This document shows positions 52,733 to 61,763 of a stretch of 64,000 nt of DNA, in pieces (position 1 is the first letter of the stretch; each line of letters begins with the position of its first letter). The translations under genes and the position numbers were made by a program. Location of the stretch: the NCBI RefSeq assembly GCF_011009555.1, contig NZ_QXHD01000004.1, forward strand, positions 5,273,393-5,337,392, written 5' to 3'. The DNA is from Adonisia turfae CCMR0081. Lineage in GTDB: Bacteria > Cyanobacteriota > Cyanobacteriia > Phormidesmidales > Phormidesmidaceae. Under the pieces are notes generated by a model that saw only the letters and a program-made list of their open reading frames with translations, did not search any database and was not told where the DNA came from.

Positions 52733-53590
52733 TTAGCCAAACGAGCGTTTTTGCATGAGCCAAAACCCAGCAAAAGACTCCGAGTCAGGATTATCTTGCA
52801 CCGCCACAAAATGCACCTGATTCGCCTCCTCCTTAGCAGCCATGAACCTCTCAGCTTCCTGCTTCAGTTCAGGCCGATTCAGACTGGCCATAATCCAAGT
52901 GTCATTGCTGCCAGTTTCTAGCAACAGCTGGGATATCTGACCGATTTGCACATCCAAATAAGCCATCTCCAACCCTGACATCCAGCCCGCTAATGGCAGG
53001 GCTCGTTCTGAAAAAATCAGGATGCCAGGCACCATGGTATCAGGACCAATCCCAGCCAGTTCCAGGGGAAACGCCTCACCAAAGCCAATCTCCCACTCTG
53101 GCATATCGGCAAATTCCTTCGCTGGCAGGCTGACCATGGCCCAGCGCTGCCCTATTAAGGCATCAGGTAAAGGTCGAGCAACTTCCACAGGTTGCACTGT
53201 CGCAGGTGATTTCCCCTCCTGGTAGCCAGGTTGCTGGGGATAAAAATTTTCCTGCCGGTCTTCAAGCCAGGTCTGTAGAGTCAAGGTACGACGACTGAGA
53301 CGAGCCGAAACACCCAGTTCATCACAGGCACGCTTGATCATATTCTGCATCTGATAGCGAAAGAAGCGAATCTGTGTGGGAGATTCTCCTGATTTTTCAA
53401 TGGCTTCCTCTATCGCCTGTTGTAACTCAATGGAGTTAACCTGCTTGTTCGAAAGGAATTTACTGTAGCGAATCCTAGAGCTATCAGCAACGGATTGTGC
53501 CCCATCACAGAGAAGCACTTCCCATCGTTTTTTTTGATTGTCATCTAAGACCGGGCGCGAGTAAAAATCCAGTTCCCATACGCTACCCAT
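52733..53590 (-). CDS. Tab2/Atab2-family RNA-binding protein
   Basis: A 285-residue protein matching the Tab2/Atab2 family (formerly DUF1092), with the N-terminal WELDFYSRPVLDDNQKKRWEVLLCD and later VRPLPDALIGQRWA-like core (here ARPLPDALIGQRWA), followed by LPLAGWMSGLEMAYL. In algae and plants Tab2 and Atab2 activate translation of photosystem I (psaB) mRNA; in cyanobacteria a similar role is presumed. Its start overlaps the stop of the S1-domain gene by one base (TAATG), implying translational coupling with a protein that also acts in translation. Confidence 0.9.
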   Translation of the reverse strand: MGSVWELDFYSRPVLDDNQKKRWEVLLCDGAQSVADSSRIRYSKFLSNKQVNSIELQQAIEEAIEKSGESPTQIRFFRYQMQNMIKRACDELGVSARLSRRTLTLQTWLEDRQENFYPQQPGYQEGKSPATVQPVEVARPLPDALIGQRWAMVSLPAKEFADMPEWEIGFGEAFPLELAGIGPDTMVPGILIFSERALPLAGWMSGLEMAYLDVQIGQISQLLLETGSNDTWIMASLNRPELKQEAERFMAAKEEANQVHFVAVQDNPDSESFAGFWLMQKRSFG

Positions 53591-54468
53591 TAACCGTCTT
53601 GCTCCGCCAGTAGTTTGCCTGGATCTGCAGCTCGTTCAGGAGCTTCAGCCATTAGTTTATCAGCCTCTTTAAGAATCTCGCCAGGATACTTTTCTAACAC
53701 CTTGGTGGAAAGGCTGATACGACCTCTCTCTTCATCCAGGTTCAGTACCACCGCCTTAACCGGCTGTCCTACTTCAAAGACATCGCCAATGGAGGGCACA
53801 AAACTCTTGCTGATTTGCTTAACATGGAGCAGACCTCGCACACCATCAAAATCAACAAACACACCAAAGGGTTTAATGGAACCGACTTTGCCATCGATCA
53901 GCTGACCTGGATTGAGTTGACCTAAAGCAGTGGTGCGAGCCGCATTACGGCCTGAGAGCACCAGCTTATTATTTTCTTCGTTAACTTCTAGAAATGCGAC
54001 AGAAATTGTGTGCCCTACCAATGTGGTCAGATCCTCAGGAGGGTTCACCAGATGAGAGCGAGGGACAAAACCACGCAATCCTTCCACATCTGCGATCACG
54101 CCCCCCTTATTCGTGCCGGTAACAATGACATCAAGGATGTCTTTATTAGCTTCACGTTCTACCAGGTGGGCCCAAACTTCCTTAATTTCTAATTTACGAA
54201 TGGACAGAATTACCTGACCGTTGGCATCCTGATCACGCACAATCAAAAACTGCCGTTCACTGCCAATGGGCACTGCTTCTTCGAGAGTGACGCTAGAGCT
54301 AACGGAGGCTTCACGGGCGGGAAGGAAGGCTGCTGCTTTACCACCAATGTCTATATAAGCACCATCGTCAGTATGGCTATCCACTTTGCCCGTAACAACT
54401 GCTCCCTTTTGGAAGTTAAAGTCATGTTGATCAAGGGCCTTGAGAAAATCGTCAGCAGAAAAGGTCAA
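53590..54468 (-). CDS. S1-domain RNA-binding protein (Rps1-type)
   Basis: A 292-residue protein with three S1 domains: residues about 18-90 (GAVVTGKVDSHTDDGAYIDIGGKAAAFLP), about 105-180 (DVIVTGTNKGGVIADVEGLRGFVPRSHL) and about 195-265 (QLIDGKVGSIKPFGVFVDFDGVRGLLHVKQIS). Cyanobacteria have short S1 proteins of this kind (Rps1a and Rps1b); the start region FSADDFLKALDQHDFNF favours an Rps1b-like protein. The start is a TTG at 54468, as no in-frame ATG lies upstream. A 16-bp perfect inverted repeat sits just before it. It is followed directly by tab2 (TAATG overlap). Confidence 0.9.
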   Translation of the reverse strand: MTFSADDFLKALDQHDFNFQKGAVVTGKVDSHTDDGAYIDIGGKAAAFLPAREASVSSSVTLEEAVPIGSERQFLIVRDQDANGQVILSIRKLEIKEVWAHLVEREANKDILDVIVTGTNKGGVIADVEGLRGFVPRSHLVNPPEDLTTLVGHTISVAFLEVNEENNKLVLSGRNAARTTALGQLNPGQLIDGKVGSIKPFGVFVDFDGVRGLLHVKQISKSFVPSIGDVFEVGQPVKAVVLNLDEERGRISLSTKVLEKYPGEILKEADKLMAEAPERAADPGKLLAEQDG

Positions 54469-54477
54469 CGGTCTATG

Positions 54478-54493
54478 GCCTGTCAGGACAGGC
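54478..54493 (-). promoter_or_regulatory. Perfect inverted repeat upstream of the S1 gene
   Basis: GCCTGTC-AG-GACAGGC has 7-bp arms with a two-base centre and lies 10 bp before the TTG start of the S1-domain gene. It overlaps the region where the ribosome would bind and could be an operator or a regulatory RNA hairpin. Autogenous control of S1 is known in other bacteria; that it happens here is inference. Confidence 0.5.
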
Positions 54494-54665
54494 TCCCATA
54501 AAAAAAGTCAGTTTTTCAAGTGTAAGCTAATTTTCGCGTACCGAAATCTTAATTTTTAGGTGTGGTAAGACGTAGGCTGGGTACAGCCATTTGGTTTGCC
54601 CTTTAAGCAACTATAGAAAACGTTAAAACCCAACAAACCCAACTCTTAATAAAAGAACACCGTAA

Positions 54666-55409
54666 TCAACCCATCGTCTCGGCAAATAATGCCTTTACCT
54701 TTTCCCAAGCATCGGCGGCAGCATCGGGATTGTAGCTACCGCGCCGATCGCAGAAAAATCCGTGGGCGGCACCTTCGTATTCAAAAATTTCATGGTCGAT
54801 ATTGGCCGCTTGTAGAGCTGAACGTATTTGCTCAACTGCTTCAGCCGGAATAGAGCCATCTTCGCTGCCAAAGAAGCAGTAAAGGGTGCCGGTAATGTGT
54901 GGGGTGCGATCTAAAGCAACAGGGCCAGGGCCAAAGGCCGTGTCGGGAATACCCGCGCCATAGAAGGATGCGATCGCATCCGTATCCCTTAGAGTGGCTG
55001 CCAAATAGGCCACATGGCCACCAAAGCAAAAGCCAATACAGCCAACACCACCATCTTTTACCTGGGGCAGGGTCTTGGAGTAGTTGATAGTGGCTTGGAT
55101 ATCGCTAAGTAGTTCATCAGCTTTGGTTTGCACCTTATATTGACGGCCCACTTGAATATCTTCAGGCATATACCCAGTTTCAAAGCCAGGGGCCTGTCGA
55201 TGGTACAGCGCGGGGGCGAGGGCGACATACCCTTCTCTGGCGATCCGTTCGGTCACATCGCGAATGTGGCTATTGACTCCAAAAATTTCCTGTAGGACAA
55301 CGACTGCGCCAAAAGGACCATCACCGTCGGGCATGGCGACATAGACCGGGAGAGTCATATCATCGCTTTTGACCTCAATGGTTCGAGTCTCAATCGTTGG
55401 AGTGGTCAT
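54666..55409 (-). CDS. Dienelactone hydrolase-family protein
   Basis: A 247-residue alpha/beta hydrolase. The catalytic triad of dienelactone hydrolase is visible: Cys128 in GCIGFCFGGHVA, Asp184 in FFGSEDGSIP and His216 in YEGAAHGFFCD, with Glu41 in VVLQEIFGVN, the residue that keeps the cysteine inactive until substrate binds. Substrates could be lactones or small esters; no aromatic-degradation genes lie nearby. It is divergent from a GntR regulator that may control it, with a 12-bp palindrome in between. Confidence 0.93.
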   Translation of the reverse strand: MTTPTIETRTIEVKSDDMTLPVYVAMPDGDGPFGAVVVLQEIFGVNSHIRDVTERIAREGYVALAPALYHRQAPGFETGYMPEDIQVGRQYKVQTKADELLSDIQATINYSKTLPQVKDGGVGCIGFCFGGHVAYLAATLRDTDAIASFYGAGIPDTAFGPGPVALDRTPHITGTLYCFFGSEDGSIPAEAVEQIRSALQAANIDHEIFEYEGAAHGFFCDRRGSYNPDAAADAWEKVKALFAETMG

Positions 55410-55742
55410 GGTTCCATTGCTCTAGTTTATCGCTCCTATTCTGCCGCCCCATGGCCTCTTTGTCCCTTGCACATCTGTAAACGGTATCTGAGGGGATGGC
55501 AGTGAAGCATGCCATCAATATTCGGGTTCCCAACCACAAGTCAGACCAACGATCATGTATTAAGCAGCGCCTCGACTGTGAACTTTTGTTTCCTATGACA
55601 GTTAAATGACAATTGTCACATCTCAAAACCCGGTTTCGCGAGTAACCTCTATGTAATGTTGGGTAGCCTGGTTGTGGTTGGAGCTATTTCTAGGTACCAA
55701 ACCGCATAAATTTTCTTACTAGACGGCAACTGAGCGCGATCT
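55410..55742. other. Divergent intergenic region, dienelactone hydrolase and gntR
   Basis: 333 bp without a gene. It holds the perfect palindrome at 55607-55618 (separate entry) and presumably both promoters. Confidence 0.5.
55607..55618. promoter_or_regulatory. Candidate GntR operator (perfect 12-bp palindrome)
   Basis: TGACAATTGTCA is a perfect palindrome, and a second half-site TGACAG lies 12 bp to its left (55596-55601). It is located 125 bp upstream of gntR and 197 bp upstream of the hydrolase. The form (TG...CA flanks with a GTC/GAC core) fits a dimeric winged-helix regulator. Auto- and cross-regulation are inferred. Confidence 0.5.
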
Positions 55743-56729
55743 ATGGTGCAATTTCACATTCAGACTGATAGCGAAATTCCAGCTTCTACCCAGCTCTACG
55801 ATCAGATTTGGTTTGCGATCGCATCCCGCCAATATCCACCTGGATATCGGTTGCCCAGTACTCGTCAGTTGGCCATGCAGACAGGGCTACACCGCAATAC
55901 CATCAGTAAGGTATATCGCCAGCTGGAGGAAGCCGGAGTCGTTGAAGCCCAGCCCGGCTCTGGTATCTATGTGCGCACCCAGGGCAGCGTAGAAATTGAC
56001 AAGCCCCGGTCACCGCTACTGGCCCAGTTCCCGAAGGCCCAGGAACTGGTAGAAAGCAGTTTGGATGAATTGCTGCGTCAGGGTTGCTCTTTGCATCAGG
56101 CCCGCGAGCTATTCTTGGGAGAAATTGACTGGCGGCTACGCTGTAGTGCCCGAGTGTTGGTCACCACACCCCGTCAGGATATTGGTGCAGGTGAGCTAAT
56201 GGTGCGCGAACTGGAGCAGGCACTACGAATTCCCGTACAGCTAGTGCCCCTGGAAGAACTGGAGGATGTGCTGTCCCAAACACGTTCCGGGACCGTTGTG
56301 ACCAGCCGCTACTTTATTAATGAAGCAGAAGCGATAGCAGCACCGAAGTCTGTGCGGGTGATCCCCATCGATATTTACGACTATGCCGAAGAGCTAGGCC
56401 AGCTGAAGGATCTCCCGAAAGACACTTGTCTGGGACTAGTCAGTCTCAGTTCAGGGATTCTCCGAGCCGCTGAGGTACTCTCCTACAGTTTGCGTGGCGA
56501 TGAGATTCTGGTAATGACAGCACAAACCGAAGATGAACAAAAACTCTCGGCGGTTGTGCGCAGTGCCCAAACCATCGCTGCCCTAGACAAAGCCAGCTTC
56601 CCAGCCATTAAAGAAGCCTTGCAAGCAGCTCGAGAAGACATCATCCGCCCACCAAAAGTGTTCTGCTGTGAAAACTATATCGGTGAGAAATCCATCGAAG
56701 TGTTAAAGCGAGAATTGGGCCTGGATTAA
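55743..56729 (+). CDS. GntR-family transcriptional regulator
   Basis: A 328-residue regulator: N-terminal GntR winged helix (about residues 10-75; QYPPGYRLPSTRQLAMQTGLHRNTISKVYRQLEEAGVVEAQPGSGIYV, in which the recognition helix is obvious), linked to a long effector region (about 90-328) with several Rossmann-like beta-alpha units but no domain that I can name. It lacks the aminotransferase domain of MocR and the FadR helices. Its effector is unknown. The 3' end overlaps the converging gene by 4 bp. A palindrome lies upstream of it. Confidence 0.9.
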   Translation: MVQFHIQTDSEIPASTQLYDQIWFAIASRQYPPGYRLPSTRQLAMQTGLHRNTISKVYRQLEEAGVVEAQPGSGIYVRTQGSVEIDKPRSPLLAQFPKAQELVESSLDELLRQGCSLHQARELFLGEIDWRLRCSARVLVTTPRQDIGAGELMVRELEQALRIPVQLVPLEELEDVLSQTRSGTVVTSRYFINEAEAIAAPKSVRVIPIDIYDYAEELGQLKDLPKDTCLGLVSLSSGILRAAEVLSYSLRGDEILVMTAQTEDEQKLSAVVRSAQTIAALDKASFPAIKEALQAAREDIIRPPKVFCCENYIGEKSIEVLKRELGLD

Positions 56730-57877
56730 TTAGACGTCCCAGTCAAGTTGGCAGCGTCTACAGCATCAGATGTCTGTAGCTGAAGTAAAGCCACTTGCTC
56801 TTCTTGGGGTTGAGCATTTAGAAATAAAGACTCAATAATGCCTGCCTGTTTCTTAAATATTGCCCGTTCATGAGGTAGGAGCTGTTCTAGGATTGTTTTG
56901 ATAATTGTTTGTACCCCAAAGTTAACCAGCTCCCATTGAACATCAGTTAATGAGAACACCTGTAGGCATAGCGGCAAGAGTTGTTTCTCGATCACCGATG
57001 AACTATCCTCCAAAACACATAGCCAAATGTAGGCCTGAAACATATTTAGATCACGTAGGCTAGAGGCTTGAACAGCCGCAGATTGAATTCTGCCTTGACT
57101 ACTAATGTGTTTAGGGAAAGTTTGTAGCGCCTGCTGATAGGTATATGCCGAGATTGAGCTTATCTGCGGCATCATTTTTCTTGCTACAGCGAGTGACTGC
57201 GTCATATTGGATGTGGATGGAACGATTGAACAGATGCGTTGCCATGGCATACACATCAACTCGTCTAAGACATGTAGGTAGGGAACTAACCAAGTGCAAT
57301 CATAGGGCGTGAGATGACTTAAAATGCGTTTTCGGGTCAGATGTAGTTGGGTTGTCATAAACCCAACTAGATGATGATTGACAGATGAAAAATAGACAGC
57401 TTTGAGTTCGCGTAATAGAGGACCCACCGTCAGCATCAAGCTTGCAAAGTGGGGAATGACTAGGTCTACGGCCTCTAACCGCCTCTCCTCTGAGTCAATC
57501 ACATGTATATAGTCAACAACAGGTGAAAAGATAAAAGATTTTTCGTAGGAGTCAATTAATACTGCATAAATTTGCTTGATTTTAAGGCTGAGTTCCTGTA
57601 ATTCCCAAATATCAGGAACCGGCGAAAGTTTTTTTGATAGAAGTTGTTGTGTGTCTACAGCTGCTAGAGCACAGTCCGATTCTAAATGATGATTAATATT
57701 AAAAGAGGTAGCTTGGCGTGCTTCATCGGTGATTGATGACCGCAGACGCTGCTCAACATGATTTCTAACGTGATGAGAAATCTTATCGAACTCTGGTAGG
57801 TACCGGGCAATCCATATCTTCAGTAGTTCATTGTTGATGTCAGCTCCTGCAGCTTTAACGCGCTTGAACTCATACAT
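56726..57877 (-). CDS. Unrecognised helical protein next to a Roadblock gene
   Basis: A 383-residue soluble protein, largely alpha-helical by sequence pattern, without signal peptide or membrane helix. I do not recognise it. Regions of note: an N-terminal helical part with HHVRNHVEQRLRSSI; a middle rich in Leu, His and Val (ELKAVYFSSVNHHLVGFMTTQLHLTRKRILSHL); and a late region VQWELVNFGVQTIIKTILEQLLPHERAIFKKQ. The Roadblock/LC7 gene lies 122 bp upstream on the same strand, so the two may form a pair; Roadblock proteins commonly bind small GTPases or scaffolds. No GTP-binding motif is visible in this protein. Its stop overlaps that of gntR by 4 bp. Confidence 0.7.
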   Translation of the reverse strand: MYEFKRVKAAGADINNELLKIWIARYLPEFDKISHHVRNHVEQRLRSSITDEARQATSFNINHHLESDCALAAVDTQQLLSKKLSPVPDIWELQELSLKIKQIYAVLIDSYEKSFIFSPVVDYIHVIDSEERRLEAVDLVIPHFASLMLTVGPLLRELKAVYFSSVNHHLVGFMTTQLHLTRKRILSHLTPYDCTWLVPYLHVLDELMCMPWQRICSIVPSTSNMTQSLAVARKMMPQISSISAYTYQQALQTFPKHISSQGRIQSAAVQASSLRDLNMFQAYIWLCVLEDSSSVIEKQLLPLCLQVFSLTDVQWELVNFGVQTIIKTILEQLLPHERAIFKKQAGIIESLFLNAQPQEEQVALLQLQTSDAVDAANLTGTSN

Positions 57878-57999
57878 GCTGAAGAAAATTTAATGTGCTA
57901 ATTATGATCTACGCTGCGATACATTGCTTTTCTAAAATGTTTAGCACCTATCCTCTCAGCGTAGATCTAAGGTTTTATAAAGTTGCTGGCGCAACTAAA

Positions 58000-58377
58000 C
58001 TACATCCGTAAATTCTTTTCAATCTGGCGTAGTTTAATCCGAGCTAGACCTAAATTAGCCTTCTCTCGATCCAGCACGAGGTAAAAGAAGACACCTTCGG
58101 CTAAATCGCATATACGCAGCAAATGATATTGGTTTGCAAGAGTAATTAGGATGTCTTCAATGGGTGATGTAATCCCTAGCCCTTCACGAGCTCTGTTTTT
58201 AGCCTTAATCACTTCGGCGTTAAGAGCGACGGCTTGTTCTAACTTGACAGAAGAGAAAGCTTGTTCATTCCGACTAGCCTGTCCCAATGAAAAACCTGTA
58301 CTCCAATCTCCAATAGCGGCTCCGATAGTGCCGTCGATATTTAGAGCACTTTGAATAGATTCTTTAATATTGTCCAT
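58000..58377 (-). CDS. Roadblock/LC7-like protein (MglB-like)
   Basis: A 125-residue protein with the Roadblock/LC7 fold pattern: IDGTIGAAIGDWSTGFSLGQ (first strand pair), then a helix (LEQAVALNAEVIKAKNRA), the second strand pair (PIEDILITLANQYHLLRIC) and EGVFFYLVLDREKANLGLARIKLRQIEKNL. Bacterial Roadblock proteins often act as GTPase-activating or scaffold proteins for small Ras-like GTPases (MglB with MglA). No MglA-like GTPase is adjacent; the neighbour downstream is the unrecognised 383-residue protein. Confidence 0.78.
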   Translation of the reverse strand: MDNIKESIQSALNIDGTIGAAIGDWSTGFSLGQASRNEQAFSSVKLEQAVALNAEVIKAKNRAREGLGITSPIEDILITLANQYHLLRICDLAEGVFFYLVLDREKANLGLARIKLRQIEKNLRM

Positions 58378-59006
58378 ATACGGTGAATAACCTCAATAAT
58401 GATTGTTCAAGTTACAGATGGGATATGCGTGAGTTCTAATAAATTAAATTACTGCAACAACTTTCGAGAGGCCACAGTTATTCTGATTGTTAGAACAAAG
58501 AGATTTAGATTTTGCACAGTAAATGCACCGATTGCTGCCATTTCTCGATAAATATCGTTCTCTCGCCGTATGTCCAATGACATAATCTAGCTTACATATT
58601 GAGAATTATCTATCTTTTATCAGCTTGTCAGTTTGCTAGAAAGCAAGCAATATTCTAAGAGTCATCTTATTTGTGTCTTAACATATGGACATCATGATTT
58701 AAAGTTTAAGCTAGTTACATGATAAAAAACCTGTTTTTAAGGCCCAAAACCCTTTCATGAGAGAAGCTTCAGAATCAAATGAGATCTTTCCCATGAATCT
58801 CATGAACAATACAATTTGGCATTTTTACCTGGCTTTCTGACTGGGTAAAGGTTGATGCTAATCGACAGATTGATAAGGAATAACGCTGGGATGTCTAATC
58901 GCAGGGAACGATTTAACTAACGATGCAGAACAAGCTAATGCTAAGGGCAGGAACCTTTCCCTGATAGCCAAATCTAACAGAACTCTGTGAGCTCAACGAT
59001 TGTAGT
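58378..59006. other. AT-rich intergenic region with no recognised gene
   Basis: About 630 bp between the Roadblock gene and the NACHT gene stop. It is AT-rich and has no open frame with family resemblance, no tRNA signature and no repeat that I can see. The left part should contain the promoter of the Roadblock gene. Confidence 0.4.
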
Positions 59007-61217
59007 TCATGCGTGCTTTGCTAACGATGGCTGTACTGTATTCATGCCTACCCAGTTGGGCTCTCCTAATGCTCTATGCTCGGTGGAGGCAGTCACGAGT
59101 CGTGATTCGATGCCTGCCCAAATTTGAGGCGATACTCTGACAGCCATTTGCTTGCACCGTACCATCAGCTCACAGATGTAAAAGTAATCAGCCAGTGCTT
59201 GGGCATCCGTCGGTGATAAATGCCAATCATCGGGAGAAATACCTAGGCTACTAAACCATAGCTTGAGAACTCTGGCTTGAAATATCTGTTTTTGATACTC
59301 AGACGTTTCTTGGGTAGGAATGCTGGATTTAAGTGTTTGCAACCCTTTAAGTAGGTCTAAGCAATTGACAGAGGTGAAGATATTAAGGCGAGCAAAGCGT
59401 TTAGCGAGGGTAATACCCCGTGCGATCGCACGGGTAATATCTAGATCAGACTTATGAACACGGGTAAGGGCATGGTTAAGGGTTAGCGTCCGTGCCAGAT
59501 TCATCTCAATTATGCGAGCATGGTCTGGATCAAGGACCAAGGCTAAGGCGCGAGCCCGCTCAAGGATATGGGTGCGAGCCAGGTCACGATTGAGTTCGCG
59601 ATTCAGGGCCAGAGCCAGGTAAATAGCGGCTACTCGTTTAGCCACAGGACGAAAGCTACCCAGGGAGTTATTGGTTGATGCAGCTGCCCACTGCCCCAGA
59701 CGTTGCAGCTTGATAGAGTTAAGGCATTGGTTCGCCTTGTGTTCGAGAGCTTCTAACAAATGGTTTGCCCCTTGTTTACCGGTCAATAACCCTGGCGTTA
59801 ACAACAACACTTCACGCCAGCGTCTATCGGTGGCATGGGCCGCAATCACACTATCCCAGTGGTGATTATCTGCCAAACATTGAGCCGTGAGATATTCTTG
59901 CAAAGTCAGATGAGAGAACGAATAAGCATCTTCAGCACGCTCTACTAAAATACCTTGCTGCACCTCAATGGCTTGTAAGACAGCTTCCCCATCTAGAATT
60001 TTGGGTACATTTAGATTGCTAGCCAAAAAGTCTTTAATTTGAGCTGTTAGCTCTCGCCGCGAGAAAAATAAACGATTGGACTCAAAGCCAGCAAAGGCAA
60101 TTTCAGATAACAGTCCTTCTTCCAGCTCAATACTCAGACCTTCATAGATTTCATCGCGATTGATCCGCTTTTCTGCGGCCCATTCCTCTAAAAGGATACG
60201 TAATGCCCGTTGATACAGGCTGCTACGATTAGCAGGAAATCGCTGTGAGCGGTCGTAGACAAGGCATAGAAAGGTTAACAGTAGGGGAGTGTGGGCTAAC
60301 TCTTTGGCAGCTCTATTTTTCTCTTCTTGTAATGTCTCCCAGCATCTTTGGCTGGTGCCACGTTCTGCATCTTGTGCACTACTAAACCAATTTTTAATAA
60401 ATTGCTCGATTTGTTCATTGTCAAAATCGGCCATACCCACATCACTAAACCGAGTAAAACCACCGTGGTAGGCTGCGGTTCGGCACGACCCTATAAATCG
60501 GTTTTGATCATAGCGATCAACAAAATTCTGGATAGTGCAGATAACATTATCGAGATTTGCAGTGGGCACCTCATCCAGACCGTCCAATAAAATCAGCAAT
60601 TTCCCCTGTCTTAGGGCCTGTTGAACAAATTCATTAGGGGCAGGAAAACCACAGTGACGAAACTCCTCGGAGATCAGCATTTCAATGTCAATGTTATCGG
60701 TCTCAAAGCGTTTCAGTTCCAGTAACACAGGAATCTTTCGATGGTGATATGCGACGTGTCCGTGATGAAATGTTCGTAATGCTTCCAGACCTAACTTACG
60801 CAGGAATGTTGATTTGCCTGCTCCGGGTGCACCTAAAACCATCAGATATTGTTTTTCGTTAGCCACATCAATACCCGAACGTTTTTCATTACTGTTACGT
60901 CGGCCAATGGAGCTACGAAATCGAGTTTTTCGATACTGTTGTTCTAATGCCTGAGGAGATTCAAACCCTAGAACATCATCTTCATCAAGAAATTTTACGC
61001 CTGTGTAAACCTTTGCAAGGTCTACGGGTTCGCGCATTCCTAACACTTTTAGCTGGCAGTGACGCTGCCTGTAGGTATGAACATATTTCCTTGATGCATT
61101 AAAGAATAGGTTGCGTATTTCAGCAACAGCCTGACTGCCGACTTTCGGCAAAAGATTAAATGCAAAGCTGGCAATGCCGTCCGCGACTGGTTCCGCCAGC
61201 AGTTCTAAACCGGTCAT
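59007..61217 (-). CDS. NACHT-domain STAND NTPase
   Basis: A 736-residue protein. N-terminal helical domain (about 1-75), then NACHT NTPase: Walker A LGAPGAGKSTFLRKLG at about 129-136 and Walker B KLLILLDGLDEV at 207-217, then FIGSCRTAAYHGGF (sensor 1) and a winged-helix/ARC region to about 450. The C-terminal part (about 530-650) has repeated Arg/Leu/Ala/Asp units (LNRDLARTHILERARALALVLD and similar), as in other cyanobacterial NACHT proteins, where such repeats are thought to form a sensor. No nuclease or TIR effector is visible. Bacterial NACHT proteins include antiphage sensors; the role here is unknown. It is divergent from the SIMPL-family gene. Confidence 0.92.
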   Translation of the reverse strand: MTGLELLAEPVADGIASFAFNLLPKVGSQAVAEIRNLFFNASRKYVHTYRQRHCQLKVLGMREPVDLAKVYTGVKFLDEDDVLGFESPQALEQQYRKTRFRSSIGRRNSNEKRSGIDVANEKQYLMVLGAPGAGKSTFLRKLGLEALRTFHHGHVAYHHRKIPVLLELKRFETDNIDIEMLISEEFRHCGFPAPNEFVQQALRQGKLLILLDGLDEVPTANLDNVICTIQNFVDRYDQNRFIGSCRTAAYHGGFTRFSDVGMADFDNEQIEQFIKNWFSSAQDAERGTSQRCWETLQEEKNRAAKELAHTPLLLTFLCLVYDRSQRFPANRSSLYQRALRILLEEWAAEKRINRDEIYEGLSIELEEGLLSEIAFAGFESNRLFFSRRELTAQIKDFLASNLNVPKILDGEAVLQAIEVQQGILVERAEDAYSFSHLTLQEYLTAQCLADNHHWDSVIAAHATDRRWREVLLLTPGLLTGKQGANHLLEALEHKANQCLNSIKLQRLGQWAAASTNNSLGSFRPVAKRVAAIYLALALNRELNRDLARTHILERARALALVLDPDHARIIEMNLARTLTLNHALTRVHKSDLDITRAIARGITLAKRFARLNIFTSVNCLDLLKGLQTLKSSIPTQETSEYQKQIFQARVLKLWFSSLGISPDDWHLSPTDAQALADYFYICELMVRCKQMAVRVSPQIWAGIESRLVTASTEHRALGEPNWVGMNTVQPSLAKHA

Positions 61218-61763
61218 ATTCGTTGATTGTTACGCCATGAACCATTGTGCCAATGTTCTGCATTCTCGGGGAGAGGGGGAAGTGACCTGGTTATCTACGC
61301 TCAGGGGGTAAGACACTTGGTGTTAAGTCGATAGTGTAGGGCTCGTAGACAAGATAGAAGATCCTCGCATACTCAGAAAGTATAGATTGCATTATTCTTC
61401 GCTTACTTTGTACGTAGGTGATTCTAATTAGTTACAGATGTCAAGACCCCTTCCGTCCCCATTTTTTGGGAAGACTAGCTCCGAAGCCCTCCAAGATTGG
61501 GAGTTTTGAGAGTAACTTCTAGAGGTTAAACAGCTTGTATATATTTTAAAAGAATTGAACTGAGCTCCTTAATTGGAAAATAAAACCTCTGATAATTTTG
61601 TTTTTAGGATTGATGATTTTATTGTTATGAATATTGAGTGTAAGGCTATCAACAATCTCATTGGGTAAATGGTAACAACTGGATAGTGTTGCAATTTAAG
61701 ATCACCTTGCGGAAAAATCCCATCTCACCGGGGATCACTAGACAAGTAAATTCTGAAAATCGT
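61218..61763. other. Divergent intergenic region, NACHT gene and SIMPL gene
   Basis: About 546 bp with no recognised gene. The middle is AT-rich. No repeat, tRNA or terminator was seen; it should hold divergent promoters. Confidence 0.4.
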
